Part shown: one piece after another, positions 1 to 7,473 of the stretch
Numbering within the stretch: position 1 is the first letter of the stretch
Layout of the letters: each line of letters starts with the position of its first letter
Assembly (NCBI GenBank): GCA_002340985.1
Contig: DDNC01000027.1
Location: 66,165 to 118,275, forward strand
DNA from: Firmicutes bacterium UBA2530
Lineage (GTDB): Bacteria > Bacillota > Clostridia > Tissierellales > Sedimentibacteraceae
DNA length: 52,111 bases
Reading direction: 5' to 3'
Position numbers and translations under genes: made by a program
Notes under the pieces: model-generated
Seen by the model: the letters and a program-made list of their open reading frames with translations, nothing else
What the model was told of the DNA's origin: nothing
Database searches by the model: none

Positions 1-108
1 TACAACAACATGACCCTGCTTTTTGAGTTCTTCCTCTGCTCTATCAAAGTTCTTTTTATAGTCCTTCAATCCTGTTATTTTACCTGCTATATATATTTTC
101 TTCTTCAT
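1..108 (-). CDS. DUF4406 family protein, N-terminal part only
   Basis: Only the first 36 residues are present; the gene runs off the left edge. The start MKKKIYIAGKITG followed by a helix and a GHVVV strand matches the DUF4406 family, small proteins related to nucleoside 2-deoxyribosyltransferases and common in phages of Firmicutes. The ATG at 108 follows a GGAGGA ribosome site and lies 2 bases after the stop of the upstream gene, so the two are probably translationally coupled. Function in phage nucleotide metabolism is an inference. Confidence 0.7.
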   Translation of the reverse strand, partial: MKKKIYIAGKITGLKDYKKNFDRAEEELKKQGHVVV

Positions 109-110
109 AA

Positions 111-443
111 TCAATCCTCCTGCAAAATCGCCTGACCGCAATCTCTACAATACTTCTCACCATAAATTATAAGCCTGCCGCATATCGGGCATTTATAGCC
201 TGTAGTGCCTTTTTTGAATGTGATGTTGCCGATATTGACATCATTTTTACTGATTATTTTTATAGGTTTAATTTTTATTTTTGTTTCCAATGTTTCAATC
301 GCTAAATCAAGACTTTTTATATCTTGAGCAAGGCTCGTTCTTCCTTCCGCTCTTAGTGGCAAAGAATTCTTTATACTTTTTAGATGTTCCTTTTGCTGTG
401 TTATAACCTTTATCGCTTGTTTTATCTTATCTGTATCAAACAT
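111..443 (-). CDS. Small coiled-coil zinc-ribbon protein
   Basis: 110 residues. The N-terminal 60 residues are helical and charged (coiled-coil-like). The C-terminus has two CxxC pairs (CPICG and CRDCG), a zinc ribbon. I start it at ATG 443 because GGAGGG lies 7 bases upstream; an upstream in-frame ATG at 494 has no such site and would overlap the neighbouring gene. It has the same layout (helix then zinc ribbon) as the product of 18162-18470, so they may be distant paralogues. Function unknown. Confidence 0.75.
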   Translation of the reverse strand: MFDTDKIKQAIKVITQQKEHLKSIKNSLPLRAEGRTSLAQDIKSLDLAIETLETKIKIKPIKIISKNDVNIGNITFKKGTTGYKCPICGRLIIYGEKYCRDCGQAILQED

Positions 444-444
444 A

Positions 445-597
445 TTAACCCTCCAACGGAATAAATTTAGACATCTTAACCCATTCCCAATCATTCATCA
501 ATTTATTGTCGTATTCCTTGTATATAAGAAACTCATTATCTTTAACAGCATAAACTGTTACAATATCATAATTTGTTTTATACCTCACCTTGAACAT
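445..597 (-). CDS. 50-residue phage protein of unknown function
   Basis: A small open frame starting MFKVRYK and ending FIPLEG, with alternating strand-like and aromatic residues. It fills the gap between the AAA ATPase gene and the zinc-ribbon gene, and its stop lies 1 base before the next ATG. The upstream GGAAAGGAAACGGGAAC stretch provides a weak ribosome site. The composition is protein-like, and similar small proteins occur in clostridial phage early regions. No function can be assigned. Confidence 0.65.
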   Translation of the reverse strand: MFKVRYKTNYDIVTVYAVKDNEFLIYKEYDNKLMNDWEWVKMSKFIPLEG

Positions 598-616
598 AAG
601 TTCCCGTTTCCTTTCC

Positions 617-1522
617 TTACTTGATTTCTTCTGAAATTTTCAAAGAAATTCTACGTATCAAATCATTTAACAACATGGACTGATTACTATTACTTTCAAC
701 CATATCTTTAATCTCTTCATCAGAAAATTTCATCTTAACATCATTTAAGTATTGACTAACCATTGCCGTTTTTTCTCTGTTATCAAGTACCGTTATTTCA
801 TGTTTTAATGAAAACCTACGTAACAAAGCCTCGTCTATCCTGTCAAGTCTATTAGTTGCAGCGATAACTATTACATCATTAGGTAATTTATCAAACTCCT
901 GCATAAGTGTAATTGTAATACGCGCCATTTCTCCGCTTGCACTATTGCTTGAGTTTGTATCTGATCTCCTAATGCTAATACAATCTATTTCATCAAGCAT
1001 AAATACGCATGGATTAGTTATTGCGTAGGAAAAAGCTTTGCTTATATTTTTAGATGTACTTCCCATATACGAATCAACTAAATGCGAAAAATTCAAATAG
1101 CAAAATGGTAATCCTGTCTTATATGAAATATATCTTCCGAATGTTGTCTTTCCTGTCCCACTCTCGCCATAAAGCAAAGTAGAATTAATATATGGTATGC
1201 CTAACTCCATAAGCTTCTCATTTATTCTCTGCATGCGGATTATATTTTCGTATACGTTCTTTTCTCTGTCAGATAAAAAGTATCTGTTTGATTTGAATGA
1301 ATTTGATACATCTTCTACCAATAGCAGACCTTTCATATCGTATGGAAGCTCCATCATATTACTGCCATTAGATTCTAAGATGTTTTTATATTTACTACAA
1401 AACCACTTATTTTTAGCAGTTGTATCTTCCGTTACACAGGCAAGTGCACATTTTTTAGCTTCCACAATGTCATTCTTAGATACAGCCTGAATTAATTTCT
1501 GTTGCTTGTCTGTCAATCCCAT
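617..1522 (-). CDS. AAA+ ATPase, phage
   Basis: 301 residues. Walker A GESGTGKTT is at residues 119-127, Walker B VFMLDEID at 173-180, sensor-1 AATN at 221-224, and a paired arginine (RRF, residues 235-237) is a likely arginine finger. This is a classical AAA core with a 110-residue helical N-terminal extension. Such ATPases are recurrent in Clostridium phage early regions. The remodelled partner is not identifiable here; helicase-loader-like or protein-unfolding roles are possible. It ends close to the 50-residue gene and belongs to the leftward operon. Confidence 0.85.
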   Translation of the reverse strand: MGLTDKQQKLIQAVSKNDIVEAKKCALACVTEDTTAKNKWFCSKYKNILESNGSNMMELPYDMKGLLLVEDVSNSFKSNRYFLSDREKNVYENIIRMQRINEKLMELGIPYINSTLLYGESGTGKTTFGRYISYKTGLPFCYLNFSHLVDSYMGSTSKNISKAFSYAITNPCVFMLDEIDCISIRRSDTNSSNSASGEMARITITLMQEFDKLPNDVIVIAATNRLDRIDEALLRRFSLKHEITVLDNREKTAMVSQYLNDVKMKFSDEEIKDMVESNSNQSMLLNDLIRRISLKISEEIK

Positions 1523-1625
1523 AATTTATGTTTCCTTTCCTCAAATTTTCGTTTATAATTTTGGTAGGCAGCAGGAGAAGCCTGTCCGAACGCCAATTCT
1601 TTATGGCTTCCCCTTGCTTGCTGTT

Positions 1626-1949
1626 TTAATCCATTTGGTCAAAATGAATTACGTCATAACCCTTATTTTTCAAAATTTCGGCGAATTTATCTCTTATCCT
1701 TGTCCTATCGTTACCCTGATAACCACCACCAACGGTTATCAAGTACCCTGTACCTAACCACTTAGTTTTTCCGCTGCAAAATATTCCCGCATCTTCCATA
1801 GCTTCAAGCACCTTTTCTTCTCGCCAACCTTTTAATGTTAAAAATGTTGCATCAAGGTTAGCTGTTCCTCTGTCATCGCCTGTTTTGGATTTTAATGCTT
1901 CTTTATGTGCTTCTCTTAAATCTTCTGATAATTGTTCATACTTGTTCAT
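1626..1949 (-). CDS. Hypothetical phage protein, 107 aa
   Basis: The ATG at 1949 is chosen because GGAGGG lies 5 bases upstream; 16 more in-frame codons exist upstream but overlap the 41-residue gene. The sequence has a helical, lysine-rich N-terminus and a C-terminal part with a glycine-rich loop (TVGGGYQGND) and a strand-helix-strand ending YDVIHFDQMD. I do not recognise a family. Confidence 0.65.
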   Translation of the reverse strand: MNKYEQLSEDLREAHKEALKSKTGDDRGTANLDATFLTLKGWREEKVLEAMEDAGIFCSGKTKWLGTGYLITVGGGYQGNDRTRIRDKFAEILKNKGYDVIHFDQMD

Positions 1950-1965
1950 TTTTCCCTCCATTCTG

Positions 1966-2091
1966 TTACTTCTTAAATAAAAAGTATGTCCTGCCACACT
2001 TCCGGCATACGCCTTTTTTGTCCTTAAAGTAATCTAAATCGTCGTTATGGCATCCTGTTATTGCGTGAAGTATAAAGTATAGAAATTTCAT
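1966..2091 (-). CDS. 41-residue Cys-rich (zinc-knuckle-like) protein
   Basis: Reads MKFLYFILHAITGCHND and later GVCRKCGRTYFLFKK. One Cys-His pair and one CxxCG pair could bind a single zinc. GGAGGAAAT precedes the ATG, and the start overlaps the last codons of the upstream gene. The pattern C-H-x(13)-C-x2-C-G resembles the 57-residue product of 4101-4274, suggesting two related mini zinc proteins in the same operon. Confidence 0.65.
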   Translation of the reverse strand: MKFLYFILHAITGCHNDDLDYFKDKKGVCRKCGRTYFLFKK

Positions 2092-2387
2092 ATTTCCTCC
2101 TGCTCAATTACTTCCATTTTACTCACATCAGATATTCCGTTTTCGTCGACGCAAGGGAATAAATCGTATCCCTCCCAACAGAACACAACACCAGTTATAT
2201 TAATCGTTGCGAAATCATCATCAAAATCAGGATGGCATTTTACTGTTCGTTGGACCGTTTTAAAGCACACATCAAATTCCCTTACTTCTCCATCCTCTAA
2301 TACAAGCCTTGTCCTATCACCAAATTTAATAGGTGTGCCATTACTGTCCTTTAGTCCCGTTAAAAAACCCGTTAATCCGTTGTTCAT
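2088..2387 (-). CDS. Phage hypothetical protein, 99 aa
   Basis: A beta-rich protein beginning MNNGLTGFLTGLKDSNGTPIKFGD with an acidic tail. The 'G-x-x-I-x-F-G-D' opening is seen in phage proteins of unknown function. GGAGGGAAT is directly upstream of the ATG, and the ATG overlaps the stop of the upstream 58-residue gene (ATATGA), implying translational coupling. Confidence 0.7.
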   Translation of the reverse strand: MNNGLTGFLTGLKDSNGTPIKFGDRTRLVLEDGEVREFDVCFKTVQRTVKCHPDFDDDFATINITGVVFCWEGYDLFPCVDENGISDVSKMEVIEQEEI

Positions 2388-2560
2388 ATTCCCTCCTTTT
2401 CCTCTGTAAAATATTCCTCCAATTCATTTACAAAGTCGCAAAGCTCTTTCTTCTCCTTGCTTTGAAGAAACGAACCCATAATAACACCTCTTATTATGTT
2501 AAAATTTCTTTCTGCTTCTTGCGACAGTCCATTTTCTTTGTAATTTTCAAATTTATTCAT
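2384..2560 (-). CDS. 58-residue helical protein
   Basis: The small frame starts MNKFENYKENGLSQEAERNF with AGGAGGAAGT upstream and ends by overlapping the next start. It is mostly charged and helical with one cysteine. It fits exactly between its neighbours and is likely expressed. Function unknown. Confidence 0.65.
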   Translation of the reverse strand: MNKFENYKENGLSQEAERNFNIIRGVIMGSFLQSKEKKELCDFVNELEEYFTEEKEGI

Positions 2561-2568
2561 ACTTCCTC

Positions 2569-2955
2569 CTAAAATGGTAATCCAAATTCAATACACCTAT
2601 AGCCTGTCTGCTCCTGTGCATACCCTACAACCTCTTTTAAAGGCTCATACGCTCCTGTGCCTGATGCTATCTGTTGTTTGGTGTAGTTGTCCACGATGAA
2701 GCTATTTGATGCACAAGTACCCATACATTCGCCTTTTGATGTGCATAGAAACACCTTTTCGCCTTGTTTTAAACTGATGGTCATTGGCAGCTTAAATAAG
2801 AAATTTTTATTGCTGTCACCGTGATTTACAAATACTAAATTATGATACATTTGGTTTCCTCCTTTTTCTACAAACTTAATTCCAATAGACTTTAAATGCT
2901 CTGTAAGTTCATCTAATATTAATGAATCATAAAATGCTTTTGTTTTCTCTAACAT
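2569..2955 (-). CDS. Hypothetical phage protein with two possible starts
   Basis: 128 residues from ATG 2955 (GGAGGAAGT upstream). An internal in-frame ATG at residue 36 (position 2850) has an equally strong site (GGAGGAAACCAA). The first 35 residues are a helical segment ending in lysine/glycine; the rest is beta-rich with CTSKGECMGTC. Either the gene makes two products or the N-terminal segment is a separate unit fused in frame. No family recognised. Confidence 0.65.
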   Translation of the reverse strand: MLEKTKAFYDSLILDELTEHLKSIGIKFVEKGGNQMYHNLVFVNHGDSNKNFLFKLPMTISLKQGEKVFLCTSKGECMGTCASNSFIVDNYTKQQIASGTGAYEPLKEVVGYAQEQTGYRCIEFGLPF

Positions 2956-2981
2956 ACTTCCTCCTATTGTTCAAATTTCAA

Positions 2982-3416
2982 TTAAAAAGGCGGGTCTTCC
3001 GAATCGTCTATCGGAACAAATATATCATTATCTCCGAAATCATAACTCGCAGGCTGCGGCCTTGCTTGTCCCTCTGACTTGCTGCCTAAAAATTCAACCT
3101 TTTCTGCCAAAATATCAGTAGTGTATACCTTGGAGCCGTCTTCCTTGCTATAAGAACCTGTGTTTATTCTTCCTTTAACCGCAACTTGGCTGCCCTTTGA
3201 TAGATATTGAGCCGAGGTTTCTGCCATCTTGCCAAATATCGTTACAGGAATAAAATCTGCAGTTTGTTTTCCTTGGTTTTGTGCTTCTTGTTTCTTGTCC
3301 TTTGCCATATCTCTATCAACTGCTATTGTCATTTTGCATACCGCCATACCGCTTGACGGTATAAACTTTAATTCAGGGTCTCTTGCACACCGCCCTATAA
3401 TAACTGCTAAATTCAT
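2982..3416 (-). CDS. ssb: Single-stranded DNA-binding protein
   Basis: 144 residues. The OB-fold begins MNLAVIIGRCARDPELKF and contains the family hallmarks VTIFGKMAE, YLSKGSQVAVKGRI and GSKVYTTDILAEKVEFL. A low-complexity linker (residues 112-135) leads to an acidic tip ending DDSEDPPF, the conserved tail that recruits replication and repair partners. It binds phage single-stranded DNA during replication and recombination and pairs functionally with RecT in this operon. The ATG overlaps the stop of the upstream gene by one base (TAATG). Confidence 0.97.
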   Translation of the reverse strand: MNLAVIIGRCARDPELKFIPSSGMAVCKMTIAVDRDMAKDKKQEAQNQGKQTADFIPVTIFGKMAETSAQYLSKGSQVAVKGRINTGSYSKEDGSKVYTTDILAEKVEFLGSKSEGQARPQPASYDFGDNDIFVPIDDSEDPPF

Positions 3417-3736
3417 TATTCTTCCTCACTTTCTTCTTTATACTTCCTTAACAACTCTAAATCCTTTACGTTATTTTCTTCGCAGTATTCCAAGTATCTT
3501 CTGTCTATTTTGCCTAACTGATATGTGGTGTTTCTTGTCTTGACTATTCCTTTTATTAAATCCAAATCAACGCTACTTTGTATACTGCTTGTATGTACAT
3601 ACTTACCATCCTCAATCCTTGGATGATTATATACATTGCCACACAGTATTTTACTTCTTAACTCCGGAGCCATAAAAGGATTGTTACCCGATTCTTGTAT
3701 GCTCCAATTTTCAATAGTTACAACTTTATTTTCCAT
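3416..3736 (-). CDS. Phage hypothetical protein, 106 aa
   Basis: Starts MENKVVTIENWSIQESGNNPFMAPEL and ends in an acidic tail (KEESEEE). The middle part (LCGNVYNHPRIEDGKYVHTSS) has the look of a small beta domain found upstream of ssb in several Firmicute phages. It is coupled to ssb by a one-base overlap, suggesting a role around DNA replication, but no biochemical function can be assigned. Confidence 0.7.
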   Translation of the reverse strand: MENKVVTIENWSIQESGNNPFMAPELRSKILCGNVYNHPRIEDGKYVHTSSIQSSVDLDLIKGIVKTRNTTYQLGKIDRRYLEYCEENNVKDLELLRKYKEESEEE

Positions 3737-3907
3737 TTATTCCTCACTTTCCTTTTCTAAAATATATTCAGTTCCTTTTTTGCCGCCGCTCAAATCAAAC
3801 TGATTTGCCATCACAACTGTATAACCTTGGTTGAGAGCATTTGATAGGTTTGTAGTTGGATTTGTGTAAGTTTCAGGAAAAGTTCTAATTACAATTTGCT
3901 TTTTCAT
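3737..3907 (-). CDS. 56-residue phage protein
   Basis: The small frame begins MKKQIVIRTFPETYTNPTTN and ends acidic (EKESEE). GGAGGAATAG precedes the ATG. Its stop codon is immediately followed by the next ATG (TAAATG), and its own ATG directly follows the upstream TAG. Perfect packing between neighbours supports a real gene; function unknown. Confidence 0.7.
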   Translation of the reverse strand: MKKQIVIRTFPETYTNPTTNLSNALNQGYTVVMANQFDLSGGKKGTEYILEKESEE

Positions 3908-4087
3908 CTATTCCTCCCTATTCAATTCATCAATCAACTTACTCAACTCTACCGATACATCAGCTGCTATTTTCCCCGCTTTGGCAAATGCCTCATAACT
4001 AAAAGGCTTGTTTATAGACAATCCGACTATCCTGTCTATTTCATCATTCAGCTTGTCTATTTTCTGTGCTATTTCAAAGTTATCCAT
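3908..4087 (-). CDS. Small helical protein, 59 aa
   Basis: Start ATG 4087 is supported by GGAGGACGATTA; 15 further in-frame codons upstream overlap the neighbouring zinc-finger gene. The product (MDNFEIAQKIDKLNDEIDRI...) is helical with heptad-like leucines, consistent with a small dimerising protein. No known family. Confidence 0.7.
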   Translation of the reverse strand: MDNFEIAQKIDKLNDEIDRIVGLSINKPFSYEAFAKAGKIAADVSVELSKLIDELNREE

Positions 4088-4100
4088 TAATCGTCCTCCG

Positions 4101-4274
4101 CTAATTACTCTTATATTTCCTGCTATAGCCACACTTCTTGCAACGGTAAGTTTTAACTCCGTATTCTTGTACAGTTATATTATATGGACTTGATATCTCA
4201 ACTTCGGTATCAAATATCAGCTCCCAATCATGCCGACAGAAGCACGACCGGATGTAGTTAATTAGAACATGCAT
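4101..4274 (-). CDS. 57-residue zinc-finger-like protein
   Basis: Contains CFCRHDWELI near residues 11-20 and YRCKKCGYSRKY near the C-terminus, a C-x-C...C-x2-C-G arrangement expected to hold one zinc. It starts within the last codons of the upstream gene. Its spacing resembles the 41-residue product of 1966-2091. Possibly a nucleic-acid or protein adaptor; unproven. Confidence 0.65.
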   Translation of the reverse strand: MHVLINYIRSCFCRHDWELIFDTEVEISSPYNITVQEYGVKTYRCKKCGYSRKYKSN

Positions 4275-4594
4275 GATGCAAAAACCTTCTCTTCCTGCCT
4301 CTCTTTTACCAGCGCTTTCAACAGTATCAAATAATTTATATGATCCGTGATTTTTTCACTCCATTGTTCCACGCTGTAATCTCCCCCGCTGTTTATCATG
4401 TCATAAACGCTGATTGTATGCTTTGCCATCATGCCTGCCAAAGCCTGTTCAGGTGTACAATTTTGAATCTCTGCTGCCACTTTGAAGTTGTGCAGCCTGT
4501 CGTCAGTAGCATACTCTTTTGCTTTCGATTGAAGTATACCTTTGATTGTATCTATTTGTTCATTTAATACCGTATTAAATTGTTCTGCGTTCAT
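4262..4594 (-). CDS. Phage protein, possible all-alpha NTP-pyrophosphatase-like fold
   Basis: 110 residues, entirely helical. Features such as KAKEYATDDRLHNF, AGMMAKHTISVYDM and EKITDHINYLILLKAL resemble phage proteins of the DUF1599/MazG-like kind, in which E/D and H residues on helices bind a nucleotide triphosphate. AAAGGAGAAAGATTT precedes the ATG. The resemblance is by pattern only; a nucleotide-pool role is an inference. Confidence 0.6.
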   Translation of the reverse strand: MNAEQFNTVLNEQIDTIKGILQSKAKEYATDDRLHNFKVAAEIQNCTPEQALAGMMAKHTISVYDMINSGGDYSVEQWSEKITDHINYLILLKALVKERQEEKVFASCMF

Positions 4595-4608
4595 AAATCT
4601 TTCTCCTT

Positions 4609-5349
4609 TTATTTTCTTAATTCCTTCGGAAACTCTCTTAACATGTTCTCTTCACCCATTACCGGTATGAGCGAATCTTTCATGAATACCTGCACATCAA
4701 CAGCCTTGCATTGTTCTACTATGTTATCAATCCACGATTTTTCAGGAATCACCTTGCCTTTTCTGTTCCCTGTCTCGGCTCCAATGATTATCCAATCAAT
4801 TTTATTTAAACTGTGTATATAAACTTTCTCCAAAATAGGCTCTATGCTAAGAAAATAATTTCCCTTTGAATCATCATGCTTGCAAACAAACTCTGAATTC
4901 ATATCTGTTAAAGTGCTGCCATACCAAAAATTTTTCGCAATTGGCAATTCTGTATTTACATATCGTTCAGGGTTTTTGGTTAGAAATAAGTAATTGTGCT
5001 GCGGAGCTGCTTCACATACCCTGAACACTTCCTTAATCCATTCATCCGGTACCCACTCCCCGAACAGGTCTGCCATGCTGCAGACAAATATATTTTGACC
5101 TTTGGTTTTCTTTGAAGGCTCGTCCAGTCTGTATCGGTGAAATGTAGGCTCAAAAACAAACGGATACGGACAATGTTTTTTTCTGTCAACAACATGTATT
5201 TGTTGATTTCTGTGTTCTTCAATATCTTCTTTTAAAACACTTCCAAACCTTTCAGCAATCTTTCTTGCGTAACAATATGTGCAGTCATGTAGGCACCCTG
5301 TAATAGGATTCCACGTCATAGTCGCCCATTCTATTTTAGTTTTATTCAT
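4609..5349 (-). CDS. Phage Gp37/Gp68 family (DUF5131) radical-SAM-like protein
   Basis: 246 residues starting MNKTKIEWATMTWNPITGC. Cysteines 19, 23 and 26 form a CxxxCxxC motif (CLHDCTYCYA) like the iron-sulfur site of radical SAM enzymes. Further hallmarks are FEPTFHRYRLDEP, CSMADLFGEWVP, FLTKNPERY and IIIGAETGNRKGK, all typical of the Gp37/Gp68 family found in mycobacterial and Firmicute phages. The substrate is unknown; DNA or nucleotide modification is often suspected. The gene overlaps the stop of its upstream neighbour by 8 bases. Confidence 0.9.
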   Translation of the reverse strand: MNKTKIEWATMTWNPITGCLHDCTYCYARKIAERFGSVLKEDIEEHRNQQIHVVDRKKHCPYPFVFEPTFHRYRLDEPSKKTKGQNIFVCSMADLFGEWVPDEWIKEVFRVCEAAPQHNYLFLTKNPERYVNTELPIAKNFWYGSTLTDMNSEFVCKHDDSKGNYFLSIEPILEKVYIHSLNKIDWIIIGAETGNRKGKVIPEKSWIDNIVEQCKAVDVQVFMKDSLIPVMGEENMLREFPKELRK

Positions 5350-5683
5350 CTTCCACTCCTTTCAATGCCTGTTCTGCATTATCTCGGGTTAGAAATATCC
5401 GGTTGTATTGGTGATAGGCTATGTTATAGTAAACTTCATCAATTAAACCATTTGGTTTCTTAATATATACTTTAGTTCCCTCTTTACATGGCAATTTTAT
5501 CAATCTGCCCTGCTCTTTCATATCCTCATATTCTGCCAATCTGTTTAGGACAGACCCATAAGTACATTTTTCCTCTAAGCATTTGTCTGTACCTTGCCGC
5601 TTACAATGATGGCAAGGAGAATGCTTTTCGTATCTTTCTTTAGAACACACTATACCGTCTATTCTTTCAGTTAACCTCTCCAC
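5342..5683 (-). CDS. Cys-rich phage protein, 113 aa
   Basis: The start is GTG 5683 with AGGAGGTACAAA upstream. The N-terminal 40 residues carry CHHCKRQGTDKC and C..C elements suggesting a zinc site; then comes the LNRLAEYEDM segment common in clostridial phage early proteins, and a C-terminal beta part. Overlaps the Gp37-like gene, so they are probably co-translated. Function unknown. Confidence 0.75.
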   Translation of the reverse strand: MERLTERIDGIVCSKERYEKHSPCHHCKRQGTDKCLEEKCTYGSVLNRLAEYEDMKEQGRLIKLPCKEGTKVYIKKPNGLIDEVYYNIAYHQYNRIFLTRDNAEQALKGVEDE

Positions 5684-5693
5684 TTTGTACCTC

Positions 5694-5876
5694 CTACTCC
5701 CAATGTGCTATATTGTCAGATTCTCTTATGTTTGAAGCATATAATTTTTCATCAGCTATTTTATTTTTAAAAATTATATTCAATTCGAGTGAACCGTCTA
5801 TTTCGTCTCTGTGCAGATAAAAGTCATCTATACCGCCTATATCTTCAATTTCTTTGATTACTTCTGATAGTTTCAA
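5694..5876 (-). CDS. 60-residue acidic phage protein
   Basis: TTG start at 5876 supported by GGAGGCTGCTAA; TTG overlaps the TGA of the upstream DUF1064 gene (TTGA). The product has a helix followed by two strands (LELNIIFKNKI). Small, acidic, unrecognised. Confidence 0.6.
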   Translation of the reverse strand: MKLSEVIKEIEDIGGIDDFYLHRDEIDGSLELNIIFKNKIADEKLYASNIRESDNIAHWE

Positions 5877-6310
5877 TTAGCAGCCTCCTTCTTCTTTTTC
5901 TTGTTCTCCCGGTAGATTTTCTTTAGGTCCTCATAAAGAATCCAACCGTCTTTATCGCCATGTTTCAAGTTCCTGCATACCCAAACAAGGTTTATTTTCG
6001 GGTATCTGTATTCAAATAGCTTTCTCCTTATTTCTCCCTGCTGCGTAGCTGTTCCCATGCTTTTTACATCTATCGCCGTAATGCTGTTGTCGTGATGAAT
6101 TACGTTGAAGTCGGGAGTATAGGTGACGGCTTGTCTCTTTTTACCTTGGTACTCAAACTTTGGTATGAGTTCATACTTAGGTTGCATTTCAAAGTCTTTT
6201 ATCAAGTCTGCTTCTTTCTGAGATTTTAGAAGTAGGTAATAAATTGATTCATCTTTGCTGTCGAAGGTTATACCGTCAATGGTTACTTTCTTATTGCCGT
6301 ATTTACTCAC
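5873..6310 (-). CDS. DUF1064 phage nuclease-like protein (PD-(D/E)XK fold)
   Basis: 145 residues from GTG 6310 (GGGAGGGTGAAA upstream); a longer in-frame extension to 6397 lies wholly inside the upstream gene and lacks a ribosome site. It reads SKYGNKKVTIDGITFDSKDESIYY, then YTPDF and AIDVKSMG, which supply the E...PD...DxK arrangement of PD-(D/E)XK nucleases. DUF1064 proteins are widespread in Firmicute phages and have been suggested to act on branched or replication DNA. A lysine-rich C-terminal tail may add DNA affinity. Confidence 0.82.
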   Translation of the reverse strand: MSKYGNKKVTIDGITFDSKDESIYYLLLKSQKEADLIKDFEMQPKYELIPKFEYQGKKRQAVTYTPDFNVIHHDNSITAIDVKSMGTATQQGEIRRKLFEYRYPKINLVWVCRNLKHGDKDGWILYEDLKKIYRENKKKKKEAAN

Positions 6311-6731
6311 TTTCACCCTCCCTTTTCTTTTTATAATCACCGCAATAATTTTTGTGACTGTGTGATGTAATTTCTGTTGGGTCAAATGGTTGTTCACACC
6401 TCGGGCAATATGGCATGAGGTCTTTTAAATAACAATTTTGCAAATCTCTAAATTTTTTTAGTCTAAATCTCTTTGTGTATAGTTCATTGACTTCTTTGGC
6501 ATATGATTTTTTACGCTCAATTAGTTCTTCTAACTGTTTTTCAAGTCTCTCTCCGTTTGTAGCAATTTCCACCATGGCGTCAAACGGGTCAATATAAGCT
6601 CCACATTCTGTACATTGTATTAATCTGTTTTTAACATCAATTTCATAAGCAGGAGGTTTACATGTACATATTTTTCTACAATCCCGATTGATTTTTATTA
6701 CATCAAAGGAGATTATTTTATTGTCATTCAC
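6303..6731 (-). CDS. Two-zinc-ribbon phage protein, 142 aa
   Basis: GTG 6731 is preceded by GGAGGGCGAGAA. An N-terminal ribbon (CTCKPP...CTECG) and a C-terminal ribbon (CPRCEQPFD...HSHKNYC) flank a lysine/glutamate-rich coiled coil (about residues 55-105). The architecture suggests an elongated dimer with zinc modules at both ends. Overlaps both neighbours by a few bases. Function unknown. Confidence 0.75.
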   Translation of the reverse strand: MNDNKIISFDVIKINRDCRKICTCKPPAYEIDVKNRLIQCTECGAYIDPFDAMVEIATNGERLEKQLEELIERKKSYAKEVNELYTKRFRLKKFRDLQNCYLKDLMPYCPRCEQPFDPTEITSHSHKNYCGDYKKKREGESE

Positions 6732-6862
6732 TTCTCGCCCTCCCTGCACAAATCTCTTTCTGTTACCATTTTTCCGAAATACACGGAGTTTTCGTTAATG
6801 CATTTCTTCACATTTTCGAACATCGTTTCTTCCGTTTGTTTGCAATCTAAGCAGGATTTCAT
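6728..6862 (-). CDS. 44-residue Cys-containing protein
   Basis: Small frame MKSCLDCKQTEETMFENVKK with a CxxC near the N-terminus and two further cysteines. GGTGGAGGTATCAGA precedes the ATG, which overlaps the upstream stop; its own stop overlaps the next GTG (GTGAATG). Likely a single-zinc mini protein; function unknown. Confidence 0.65.
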   Translation of the reverse strand: MKSCLDCKQTEETMFENVKKCINENSVYFGKMVTERDLCREGEK

Positions 6863-7473
6863 TCTGATACCTCCACCCTTTCAAATTCCATTGTATGAAG
6901 TATCTTCCATAACCTTTCAACTTGTGGAGCTCTCCATGCTGTCATAGCATAAGAATGCGCGTCTTTTGGATAATGATAATAATTAGCTTTAATGTGAGCC
7001 TTGCACTCGTCGTTTGTAATAAACATAGTATTCGGGAATAACTTTTCTATATTTCTGTAGTTAGCAACATGTATGTTGTCTTCATCTTCCCCAAGGAAGT
7101 CTATAACATCATCAAAGTCATACATCACCGTTTCGTCTTCATCACCATACTCATCTGTTACAGTATAAATAATTCTGTCTTGACCCGAGTCAAATATCAA
7201 ATTCTTGAGGTTTTCCTCTGGAATATCAGCATTTTCTTTTATATATTCATATGCTTCTTCCATATCCGAAGCTATTACGGTTCCTTCGCAAGTAACAAGT
7301 TCACAACCATCTTCATAACCTGTCTCTATTCCATATTCTTTTACTGTGCCTTCAACTACCCAAAATCTCGGGTCTGCTTGGCTTACGTGGTCTTGAGTAT
7401 TCATGATGTGCTGTAATTCTTTTAAAAATTCAACATCATCTTTACTTAACTTAATTTGCAACATTTCATTCAT
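6859..7473 (-). CDS. Acidic phage protein, 204 aa
   Basis: A strongly acidic protein beginning MNEMLQIKLSKDDVEFLKELQ with QADPRFWVVEGTVKEYGIETGYEDG near residue 35 and a C-terminal helical part (DAHSYAMTAWRAPQVERLWKIL). This pattern is shared by a common but uncharacterised clostridial phage early protein. GGAGGTAGAAG precedes the ATG, which overlaps the upstream stop. Confidence 0.75.
   Translation of the reverse strand: MNEMLQIKLSKDDVEFLKELQHIMNTQDHVSQADPRFWVVEGTVKEYGIETGYEDGCELVTCEGTVIASDMEEAYEYIKENADIPEENLKNLIFDSGQDRIIYTVTDEYGDEDETVMYDFDDVIDFLGEDEDNIHVANYRNIEKLFPNTMFITNDECKAHIKANYYHYPKDAHSYAMTAWRAPQVERLWKILHTMEFERVEVSE

Noticed and set aside
1197..1490. Plus-strand open frame opposite the AAA ATPase gene
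   Set aside because: Antisense shadow of a well-supported gene, with no ribosome site or protein-like motif.
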